Shown here piece by piece: positions 1-5,010 of a stretch of 5,031 bases of DNA. The stretch's first letter is position 1, and every line of letters starts with the position of its first letter. Source of the DNA: Flavobacterium sp. (lineage in GTDB: Bacteria > Bacteroidota > Bacteroidia > Flavobacteriales > Flavobacteriaceae); contig SEBM01000312.1 of NCBI GenBank assembly GCA_004296145.1, forward strand, positions 1 to 5,031, in the 5' to 3' direction. Under the pieces are notes generated by a model. The model saw only the letters and a list, made by a program, of their open reading frames with translations. It was not told where the DNA came from and did no database searches. Made by a program: the position numbers and the translations under genes.

Positions 1-101
1 GTTTTAAACTTTGACAAAGATCATACATTATTTATATTTTAATATTATTTCACTACAAACCTGAAACTTTAAAACCTGAAACAAATTAATTTTAAAAAAA
101 A
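1..101. other. Gene-free left edge with repeat-like sequence
   Basis: No reading frame of note is present. In the minus-strand sense this is the region just downstream of the helicase stop codon. It contains two copies of CCTGAAAC (60-67 and 75-82), also found after the lipoprotein gene at 4089-4096. Bases 1-14 and 62-75 form an imperfect inverted repeat (12 of 14 positions, core GTTTTAAA/TTTAAAAC), and CTTTG-A-CAAAG at 9-19 is a small palindrome. This may be a cut piece of an intergenic repeat or a weak terminator for the helicase. The left edge of the window prevents a firm call. Confidence 0.5.
60..82. repeat. CCTGAAAC short repeat, two copies
   Basis: CCTGAAAC occurs at 60-67 and 75-82, separated by TTTAAAA. 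On the minus strand it reads as GTTTCAGG, starting about 20 bases after the helicase stop codon. A related pair (CCTGAAAC then CTTGAAAC) sits at 4089-4104, right after the lipoprotein stop codon. From memory, such GAAACCTGAAAC-like strings are common between Flavobacterium genes, but I cannot check that here. Function unknown. Confidence 0.55.
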
Positions 102-1640
102 TCAATCCGGTTCGTTCATGATTTTTTCACGGTATTTTTTACCGATAAGTAAAGTCATGTTTTTCTTGTAATCATCAACCAGCCATTCGCGGTAGTTTTT
201 ACTACATTGGCTTAAACATTTTGAATAACGTTTAATGCGGCAGTCAATATCATCATCAAGTTCTTTTCCTAACGATTTGGCTTCCTGCAGCGTTTCTGTA
301 TTGTCAACACACATTGAAGCATGTTGTTCCAATGATTTGTCTAATACAATTTTTGAACGCAGATTTTGTTTAATTGCCAGTTTATGCTCTTCATCAACAT
401 CAAAAGTAACATCCGGAGTTTTACTAAATTTAGCACGTAATTCAGGAGGCATACTGTATTTAAAATACAATTCGATCTCTGTATCATCACGAAGATTTTC
501 AAGATAAAATTCCGGAGATTTAAAAATATGCTGCCAGTTTACCGGCTCACTCCAAAGACCAAAACGTGCTGCATTATTACCCAAATCGATAACTGTAAAT
601 TCATCTTTTCCAGGTAATTTACGAGAACCACGACCAATCATTTGGTAGTATAAAGTCAATGATTTTGTTGCTCTGTTTAAGATAATAGTCTCCACTGTAG
701 GTTCATCAAATCCGGTTGTCAAAATTCCGACAGAAGTCAGAATTGCATCCGGAGTTTTCTTAAACCATTGCAAAATATCTTTACGTTCTTCTGCACTACT
801 TGTATTGTCAAGGTGTCTGATATCATAACCGGCTTCTCTAAAAGTTTCATATACATATAAAGAAGTATGAATACCGTTATTAAAAATCAGCGTTTTTTTG
901 CCTAATGAACGTTCTGTGTAAGCATGAAGTAACTTTTCCTGCATGATTGTATTCGTATACAAATCATCAGAAGATTTTACTGTATAATCTCCATTAATAC
1001 CCACTTTTAGGGATGTCAAACCAACATCATAGCTATAAGTGGTAGCACGTGCCAAAAATCCTTTGTCAATTAATGAGCTAATGGTGTCTCCTACAATAAG
1101 TTCATCATAACTTTGGTGCATTGGTAATTTTATATTCGAACTCAAAGGTGTAGCTGTTACTCCAAGAATAAAAGCATTTTTGAATGAATTTAATAATTTA
1201 CGGAACGAGTTATAATGCGCCTCATCAATAATTACCAAACCGATATTATCAAGATGTAATTTTTCATCATTGATGCGGTTTTTTAAAGTTTCAACCATTG
1301 CCACAAAACAAGAATAATCATTCTGGTCAGGCAATTCTTTTACTTTACTATTGATGATTTTGTTAGTAACACCAAAACCTTTCAGCATTTTTGAAGTTTG
1401 CTTACAAAGTTCTATACGGTGCGTTAAAACAACCACTTTTTTATCATTATTAGATAAATAGCGACGAACGATTTCAGAAAAGATTACTGTTTTTCCACCA
1501 CCTGTCGGCAACTGATACAATAAATGATGTTGAGCCGGAGCATTGTCCAAACGGTCAAAAATGGCATCAATGTCACCTTTTTGGTATGCATAAAGTTCTT
1601 TTTTCTCTTCTCTTTCTATTTCTAAAGTGTTTTGGAGCAT
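102..1640 (-). CDS. DEAD/DEAH-box superfamily 2 helicase (ResIII/SSL2-like)
   Basis: ATP-dependent DNA or RNA helicase/translocase with the two RecA-like domains of the COG1061 (SSL2-like) group. Numbering from GTG 1670, which adds 10 residues: a Q-like motif YQKGDIDAI near 29-37, Walker A LPTGGGKT at 54-61, motif Ia VVVLTHR at 79-85, motif II DEAH at 149-152, motif III TATP at 172-175, motif IV KTLIFNN at 259-265, motif V LTTGFD at 317-322 and motif VI QMIGRGSR at 343-350 with its arginine finger. All catalytic residues are intact. The region after about 375 is a charged, lysine-rich C-terminal extension I do not recognise. ATG 1640 gives 512 aa and is preferred because the GTG start would lie against a perfect -7 box (TACTTTTG, 1667-1660). 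No methylase or nuclease gene is adjacent, so a restriction role is not supported. The likely role is nucleic acid remodelling or repair; the substrate is unknown. Confidence 0.9.
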   Translation of the reverse strand: MLQNTLEIEREEKKELYAYQKGDIDAIFDRLDNAPAQHHLLYQLPTGGGKTVIFSEIVRRYLSNNDKKVVVLTHRIELCKQTSKMLKGFGVTNKIINSKVKELPDQNDYSCFVAMVETLKNRINDEKLHLDNIGLVIIDEAHYNSFRKLLNSFKNAFILGVTATPLSSNIKLPMHQSYDELIVGDTISSLIDKGFLARATTYSYDVGLTSLKVGINGDYTVKSSDDLYTNTIMQEKLLHAYTERSLGKKTLIFNNGIHTSLYVYETFREAGYDIRHLDNTSSAEERKDILQWFKKTPDAILTSVGILTTGFDEPTVETIILNRATKSLTLYYQMIGRGSRKLPGKDEFTVIDLGNNAARFGLWSEPVNWQHIFKSPEFYLENLRDDTEIELYFKYSMPPELRAKFSKTPDVTFDVDEEHKLAIKQNLRSKIVLDKSLEQHASMCVDNTETLQEAKSLGKELDDDIDCRIKRYSKCLSQCSKNYREWLVDDYKKNMTLLIGKKYREKIMNEPD

Positions 1641-1659
1641 TGTAATTTTTGGATTTTTG

Positions 1660-1667
1660 CAAAAGTA
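1660..1667 (-). promoter_or_regulatory. Bacteroidota -7 promoter box of the helicase gene
   Basis: TACTTTTG on the minus strand fits TAnnTTTG exactly and ends 19 bases before ATG 1640. Transcription would begin in the mid-1650s, giving a leader of roughly 10-15 bases. I find no clear TTG -33 element at 19-22 bases upstream, so the promoter may be weak or rely on the -7 box. It overlaps the codons that follow the alternative GTG start at 1670, which argues against that start. Confidence 0.55.
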
Positions 1668-1747
1668 CACCTAAAAAACAGTTATTCATTGTATTTTAAC
1701 GTAAAATAAATTACGCTTTTTAATAAGATTTTTTATGGGAAGTGTTT

Positions 1748-2281
1748 TTATAAGTCGATTTTGTCTAAAATTGTCTCAAAATCATACTTGTTTTTCCATT
1801 TTTGTTGAATAGTTTCTTGTTGAATAGCAATAATCCTTGCTTTAAATTCATTTAAAATTCCGTTAGAAATTAAAAAATTAACTGCCTGTTCAAAAGAATT
1901 AAACATGCTTTTGTAGAATAATTCCTGCTTTATGAAGTTGTTTGAAGAGTAAGTTTGTGCAATTTCAATGTTATATAACATCAAATCAGCGATTATAAAA
2001 GCGTCAACGCCAAGTGAAATGAAATGTTTTATAATTTTTTGAGCAACAGAACGACGCATTTTTGCTCTCGGACGCCATTTTGAAGTTGGCTTTTTTACCG
2101 GAAAATATTCGTGCGAGATTTTAACTTTACTTTCCTGCAAAAGTTTATCTTCTTTTGGATTAAAAGCAAAATCATAAAAGACTTTTACCGGAGCAAATTT
2201 TTCGTACAACTCAATAATCTGCTCTTCGAGTTGTTCTTTGCTTAATTCTGCCAAATATTTTTTTAGATCACGTTTACTCAT
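1748..2281 (-). CDS. DUF6155-type cytosolic protein, function unknown
   Basis: A 177-aa protein with no signal peptide or membrane segment. The N-terminus MSKRDLKKYL, the ELYEKFAPVKVFYDFAFNPKEDKLLQE stretch broken over residues 24-50, and the basic KWRPRAKMRRSVAQKIIKHF segment over 68-87 match my memory of the Bacteroidota DUF6155 family. The remainder is predicted mostly helical, with GVDAFIIADLMLYNIEIAQTY near 91-111. No catalytic motif is visible. The basic patch at 68-86 could contact nucleic acid, but this is only inference. The gene lies 107 bases upstream of the helicase start in the same direction, and that gene has its own promoter box, so co-transcription is possible but not required. 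It is divergent from the membrane operon. The family-like N-terminus supports the ATG at 2281. Confidence 0.8.
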   Translation of the reverse strand: MSKRDLKKYLAELSKEQLEEQIIELYEKFAPVKVFYDFAFNPKEDKLLQESKVKISHEYFPVKKPTSKWRPRAKMRRSVAQKIIKHFISLGVDAFIIADLMLYNIEIAQTYSSNNFIKQELFYKSMFNSFEQAVNFLISNGILNEFKARIIAIQQETIQQKWKNKYDFETILDKIDL

Positions 2282-2285
2282 AAGA

Positions 2286-2317
2286 TAAAGTTAAGTTCCC
2301 ATTTTTTAAATTCCAAA
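2286..2317 (-). promoter_or_regulatory. Candidate promoter of the DUF6155 gene
   Basis: On the minus strand TTTG (2317-2314) is followed after exactly 20 bases by TAACTTTA (2293-2286), which matches TAnnTTTG in all but the last base. Only four bases separate this box from the ATG at 2281, so the transcript would start at or very near the start codon, that is, with almost no leader. The non-consensus last base and the short leader lower confidence. Confidence 0.4.
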
Positions 2318-2322
2318 TACCA

Positions 2323-2337
2323 ATTGGCAAAACCAAT
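2323..2337. repeat. Small inverted repeat in the divergent promoter region
   Basis: ATTGG (2323-2327) and CCAAT (2333-2337) form a 5-bp inverted repeat around CAAAA, and the first arm is also part of the palindrome CCAATTGG (2320-2327). It overlaps the -33 element of the rightward promoter and abuts the leftward one, so it could be a regulator site. Arms this short in AT-rich DNA can also arise by chance. Confidence 0.25.
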
Positions 2338-2354
2338 CCTAATGCCTAATTTTG
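2324..2354 (+). promoter_or_regulatory. Promoter of the DUF3817-ybdG operon
   Basis: TTG (2324-2326) is followed after 20 bases by TAATTTTG (2347-2354), an exact TAnnTTTG box with the spacing usual for Bacteroidota. Transcription should begin around 2360, leaving about 20 bases of A-rich leader (a run of nine A at 2368-2376) before ATG 2381. The box lies inside the N-terminal extension that TTG 2324 or ATG 2342 would give, so those upstream starts are unlikely. Confidence 0.65.
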
Positions 2355-2380
2355 CTCGTATAATCTCAAAAAAAAATTAC

Positions 2381-2668
2381 ATGCTTAAGATTTTTAAAGT
2401 TACAGCAATTTTAGAAGGAATCTCATATTTAGTTTTATTTGCTAACATGCTAATAATCAAAACAAACAATCCAGAACTTTATCATACTTTATTGCGTCCG
2501 TTAGGAATGGCTCACGGAGTTTTGTTTATTGGGTACATTATATTAGCATTTTTATTGCTAAAATCTCAAAAATGGACTACAACAACTTTCGGAATTATTT
2601 TAATTGCTTCTCTTATTCCCTTTGGAACTTTTTACGTTGAAAAAAAATATTTAGAAAAAAATGCTTAA
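2381..2668 (+). CDS. DUF3817-type small integral membrane protein
   Basis: A 95-aa inner-membrane protein with three predicted hydrophobic helices at about 5-25, 41-60 and 67-84. Family-like features are the N-terminal FKVTAILEGISYLVL (E12 and G13 within the first helix), the GMAHGVLFIGY motif at 42-52 heading the second helix, and the PFGTFYVEKKYL tail at 80-91. These recall the DUF3817 (YdzA-like) family, whose function is unknown. ATG 2381 is chosen over TTG 2324 and ATG 2342 because a perfect promoter box lies between them and because LKIFK directly before the first helix looks like a natural N-terminus. Its stop codon overlaps the ybdG start by 8 bases, so the two proteins are probably translationally coupled. 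An accessory role for the channel is possible but unproven. Confidence 0.8.
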   Translation: MLKIFKVTAILEGISYLVLFANMLIIKTNNPELYHTLLRPLGMAHGVLFIGYIILAFLLLKSQKWTTTTFGIILIASLIPFGTFYVEKKYLEKNA

Positions 2669-3917
2669 GTTTTTGGATAAAATTTTCAATTTTTTATATC
2701 CGCTTTTCAGGCATTGGGGAATGAGCCGCAACTTTGCATCTTATACCAGTCTTGTCTTTAATATTATTATTTTAATAGCTTTAGCATACATTATATATTA
2801 TGTAGCCAAATTTATTTTAGTAACGCTTACAGCAATTTTTGCACAACGCACCAAAACAAAATTTGACGATTATTTAATTCAGAACAAAACCACACGATAT
2901 ACGGCTTATTTAATTCCGTTTTTCTTTATTTATAAAGCCGTTCCGGTAATATTGGATAAATACGAATACTGGGAATTGGTTTTTGGAAAAATAGTTGGAG
3001 TGTATATCGTTTTACTTGGTTTATGGATTGTCCGAACCATTTTTAATTCGCTTCGTGATTACTTAAAACAAAAACCGGAATATAGCGATAAACCTATCGA
3101 CAGTTTTGTTCAGGTAATTATGATTGTCCTTTGGATTTTTGGCGTTGCGCTTATTATTTCGACTTTATTCGGAATCAAAAAAGGCGAATTGCTAACTATT
3201 TTAGGAACACTTTCGGCGATTATAATCTTGATTTTCAGGGATACCATTTTAGGTTTTGTGTCAAGCGTTCAGGTGGCCATAAACGATATGGTTCGGATTG
3301 GTGACTGGATCACGATGGATAAATTTGGTGCTGACGGAGATGTAATCGAAATCAATCTGACGACTGTAAAAGTTCGAAATTTTGATAATACGATTACCAC
3401 GATTCCGACTTATGCTTTAAGCTCCGATTCGTTTCAGAACTGGCGCGGAATGCAGAAGTCTGACGGAAGACGTATTAAAAGACATGTTCTGATAAAAAGC
3501 AGCAGTATTCGCTTTCTAAATGATCAGGATCTGGATCATATGAAAAATATTCAGCTTATAACTTCATACGTCGAAACCAGACAAGCTGAGATTATAAAAT
3601 ATAATGCGCAGCGTGGAATTGATAAGTCGCTTGCGCTAAATGGCCGGAATATGACAAATCTGGGTATGTTTAGAAAATATATTATGCAATATCTTCACGA
3701 TCATCCGGGTTTGAATAAAAATATGCATGTAATGTGCCGTCAGCTGCAGTCTACACAATATGGTGTCCCTTTAGAAATTTATGCTTTTTCGAGTGATAAA
3801 CGCTGGGCAAATTACGAATATATCATGGCAGATATTTTTGATCACGTAATGGCTTCGGTTATTTATTTTGATTTGCAAATATTCGAATTGCCGTCACAAA
3901 TTGGTCCGTTTGATTGA
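2661..3917 (+). CDS. ybdG: YbdG-type mechanosensitive channel (MscS superfamily)
   Basis: A 418-aa inner-membrane channel; E. coli YbdG is about 415 aa. Channels of this type open under membrane tension during hypo-osmotic or mild osmotic stress. Hydrophobic segments lie near 29-60, 79-98, 106-128, 148-172 and 176-207, the last being the pore-lining helix that ends in FRDTILGFVSSVQVAIND. The beta domain follows: VRIGDWITMDKFGADGDVIEI at 211-231, TVKVRNFDNTITTIPTYAL at 235-253 and FQNWRGMQKSDGRRIKRHV at 258-276. The C-terminal domain keeps SIRFL (282-286), NMTNLGMFRKY (330-340), CRQLQ (359-363), PLEIYAFSS (370-378) and ADIFDHVMAS (390-399), which set YbdG apart from MscS proper. The start overlaps the end of the upstream gene (ATGCTTAA). 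It has no promoter of its own that I can see. The hairpin at 3989-4043 probably ends the transcript. Confidence 0.93.
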   Translation: MLKFLDKIFNFLYPLFRHWGMSRNFASYTSLVFNIIILIALAYIIYYVAKFILVTLTAIFAQRTKTKFDDYLIQNKTTRYTAYLIPFFFIYKAVPVILDKYEYWELVFGKIVGVYIVLLGLWIVRTIFNSLRDYLKQKPEYSDKPIDSFVQVIMIVLWIFGVALIISTLFGIKKGELLTILGTLSAIIILIFRDTILGFVSSVQVAINDMVRIGDWITMDKFGADGDVIEINLTTVKVRNFDNTITTIPTYALSSDSFQNWRGMQKSDGRRIKRHVLIKSSSIRFLNDQDLDHMKNIQLITSYVETRQAEIIKYNAQRGIDKSLALNGRNMTNLGMFRKYIMQYLHDHPGLNKNMHVMCRQLQSTQYGVPLEIYAFSSDKRWANYEYIMADIFDHVMASVIYFDLQIFELPSQIGPFD

Positions 3918-3944
3918 TTTTTTCTGATACTTTGAATTAAAAAA

Positions 3945-4087
3945 TTAACCGCAAAGTGCGCTAAGTTTTTTTTATTAAAGGAACTTACAAAAACGCAAAG
4001 TTCGCAAAGCTAAATGATAAAGCTTTGCGAACTTTGAGTTTTTTGATATAAAGTAAAATTAAAAATCCTTGCGAACTTTGCGGTTAA
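3945..4087. repeat. 143-bp inverted-repeat element (CGCAAAG-type intergenic repeat)
   Basis: TTAACCGCAAAG (3945-3956) and CTTTGCGGTTAA (4076-4087) are a perfect 12-bp terminal inverted repeat. Extended to 21 bp (3945-3965 with 4067-4087), 18 positions still match. Inside is a second, stronger hairpin at 3989-4043. The unit CGCAAAGTTCGCAAAG and its complement recur in both layers. From memory, CGCAAAGT-CGCAAAG strings are common between Flavobacterium genes, so this may be a family repeat or a small non-autonomous element. The TTAA at each end could be a target duplication, or just part of the palindrome. No coding sequence is inside. Confidence 0.75.
3989..4043. terminator. Probable two-way terminator hairpin
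   Basis: CAAAGTTCGCAAAGCT (3996-4011) pairs perfectly with AGCTTTGCGAACTTTG (4021-4036) around a 9-base loop (4012-4020). Past one mismatch (3995/4037) the stem continues with six more pairs, giving 22 of 23. Six T follow on the plus strand (4039-4044) and five T on the minus strand (3993-3989). It lies between the converging channel gene and lipoprotein gene and can end transcripts from both sides. The long AT-rich outer arms pair as part of the larger repeat element. Confidence 0.7.
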
Positions 4088-4088
4088 A

Positions 4089-4104
4089 CCTGAAACCTTG
4101 AAAC
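4089..4104. repeat. CCTGAAAC/CTTGAAAC short repeat
   Basis: CCTGAAAC (4089-4096) followed by CTTGAAAC (4097-4104) sits 7 to 22 bases after the lipoprotein stop codon, in minus-strand sense GTTTCAAG then GTTTCAGG. The same unit occurs twice after the helicase gene at 60-82. The pair directly abuts the right end of the 143-bp inverted-repeat element. Confidence 0.5.
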
Positions 4105-4110
4105 AAAAAA

Positions 4111-4527
4111 TTACTCCTCTATCTTCTCAAAAACAAACTGAGAATTTTGATATTCAATAGGAACACCGGGAACAAAACACGGCAGGTTAAAATAAGTTCC
4201 GATTACTCCGGTTCCTAAATGCAGTTTATTTTCTTTTTTCAGCAAAGCTAAAGGAATTCGTTTCCAGGCTCCTCCATAAGTTATATAATGATAATCACCT
4301 CTTAAGGTGTCTCCTCTCATATCACCTCTGACATCTCCAGAGTCCTTCCCTACTCTGTAATGCGAAATTTCATATCGGCCAAAAAAGCGTTTGTTATTGA
4401 TATAAATATCTAAAATTGCGGTGTCTTTATTATTGACGGCGCGATAAAACTCGTGATTGTATTTTTCTTTATCTTCTTTAGAATTACAAGAAGCAAGTAT
4501 CAGAAAGAGAAGTATAAATAGTCGCAT
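4111..4527 (-). CDS. Small lipoprotein of unknown function
   Basis: A 138-aa protein with a short signal sequence MRLFILLFLILASC. The lipobox LASC places the lipidated cysteine at residue 14, after which the mature protein starts NSKEDKEK. The acidic residues soon after Cys14 could direct it to the cell surface in Bacteroidota, but this is inference. The core looks like short beta-strands: DTAILDIYINNKRFFGRYEI near 35-54, then a stretch with three RGD triplets at 67-69, 71-73 and 76-78, then YHYITYGGAWKRIPLALLKKENKLHLGTG near 79-107. The pattern G-x-x-x-GDTL-x-x-x-Y recalls small Bacteroidota lipoproteins I know only as hypothetical. The gene is monocistronic and divergent from the gene at 4596. 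No catalytic motif is visible. Confidence 0.8.
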   Translation of the reverse strand: MRLFILLFLILASCNSKEDKEKYNHEFYRAVNNKDTAILDIYINNKRFFGRYEISHYRVGKDSGDVRGDMRGDTLRGDYHYITYGGAWKRIPLALLKKENKLHLGTGVIGTYFNLPCFVPGVPIEYQNSQFVFEKIEE

Positions 4528-4545
4528 ATTTTTATTTTATAAAAA

Positions 4546-4553
4546 CAAAAATA
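4546..4553 (-). promoter_or_regulatory. Bacteroidota -7 promoter box of the lipoprotein gene
   Basis: TATTTTTG on the minus strand matches TAnnTTTG exactly, 18 bases before ATG 4527. Transcription would begin near 4540, leaving a short AT-rich leader. No TTG is found at the expected -33 spacing. Such a T-rich box can occur by chance in this AT-rich region, so confidence is moderate. Confidence 0.45.
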
Positions 4554-4568
4554 GGTTTTTACTATTAA

Positions 4569-4594
4569 TTTTTTCTTTAACTTTAAAGAAAAAA
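4569..4594 (+). promoter_or_regulatory. 26-bp palindrome at the start of the 4596 gene, with a -7-like box
   Basis: TTTTTTCTTTAA (4569-4580) and TTAAAGAAAAAA (4583-4594) are perfect complements around CT, ending one base before the ATG at 4596. The palindrome contains TAACTTTA (4578-4585), one base off TAnnTTTG and identical to the box proposed before the DUF6155 gene. It could be an operator overlapping the promoter, or an RNA hairpin hiding the start codon. The arms are mostly A and T, so chance must be considered. Confidence 0.4.
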
Positions 4595-4595
4595 C

Positions 4596-4997
4596 ATGAC
4601 AGATAGAGACACTTTTTTAAAAGAATTCAGAGGCGAAACTTTAGGAACTGTAAGTGCTCAATCTTCTCCTGATGAGCTATTCCAAAATCAGACTATCAGA
4701 CCGGTTTTAAAACTTCAAAACGATCTTTTTATTGCAGCTTTTGTTAATTACGTGAATAAAAATAAGGCTGGTTTTTATTCCTATACAGTAGAAAAGAAAT
4801 TACAAACGATCGAAAATTCCATTCAAAAAGACATTAAATTCAGAAATTCATTAAAAGGAATGGTCATTGCACTTTTTACAGTTGAAGAATACAATACGTA
4901 CATTCAGAATTCATCAAGTTTAAATAAAAGAATGATGAATTTATTGATTGAAAGATTAAAAAGCCAAGTGCAATTGTTTGAAGTAGAATTAAACTAA
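4596..4997 (+). CDS. Conserved hypothetical protein (glyoxalase label doubtful)
   Basis: A 133-aa soluble protein with no signal peptide or membrane segment. I do not recognise a characterised domain. It opens with MTDRDTFLKEFRGETLGTVS, then SSPDELFQNQTIRPVLKLQNDLFIAAFVNYVNK over 23-55, a mainly helical middle (KKLQTIENSIQKDIKFRNSLKG over 67-88), the hydrophobic strand MVIALFTVEEY at 89-99, and a helical tail ending LKSQVQLFEVELN. From memory, close Flavobacterium homologues are sometimes named glyoxalase, but I see none of the metal-binding His/Glu pattern of the vicinal oxygen chelate fold, so that name is not supported. The start is set by the ATG directly after an A-rich palindrome. The lipoprotein gene is divergent, 68 bases away. 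Confidence 0.8.
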   Translation: MTDRDTFLKEFRGETLGTVSAQSSPDELFQNQTIRPVLKLQNDLFIAAFVNYVNKNKAGFYSYTVEKKLQTIENSIQKDIKFRNSLKGMVIALFTVEEYNTYIQNSSSLNKRMMNLLIERLKSQVQLFEVELN

Positions 4998-5010
4998 ATA
5001 TTTTTAGTAA

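Noticed and set aside
9..19. CTTTG-A-CAAAG as a regulator site
   Set aside because: Five-base arms with one central base in AT-rich DNA are likely by chance, and no gene start is near.
235..507. Plus-strand open frame of about 90 codons
   Set aside because: It lies wholly within the helicase gene on the opposite strand, is serine-rich and low in complexity, and has no promoter or leader signal.
102..1640. Helicase as a subunit of a type III restriction or phage-defence system
   Set aside because: Fold-level similarity to the ResIII group is real, but no methylase, nuclease domain, or other defence gene is in the window, and neighbours look like housekeeping genes.
1700..1715. CGTAA/TTACG inverted repeat between the DUF6155 and helicase genes as a terminator
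   Set aside because: The stem is only 5 bp, and its T-run is on the strand opposite to transcription of the DUF6155 gene.
3945..4087. CRISPR array
   Set aside because: The repeats are inverted, unevenly spaced and lack unique spacers of constant length.
4999..5006. TATTTTTA as a promoter box for the gene starting at 5011
   Set aside because: It differs from the consensus, is only T-rich sequence after a stop codon, has no evident -33 element, and would leave almost no leader.
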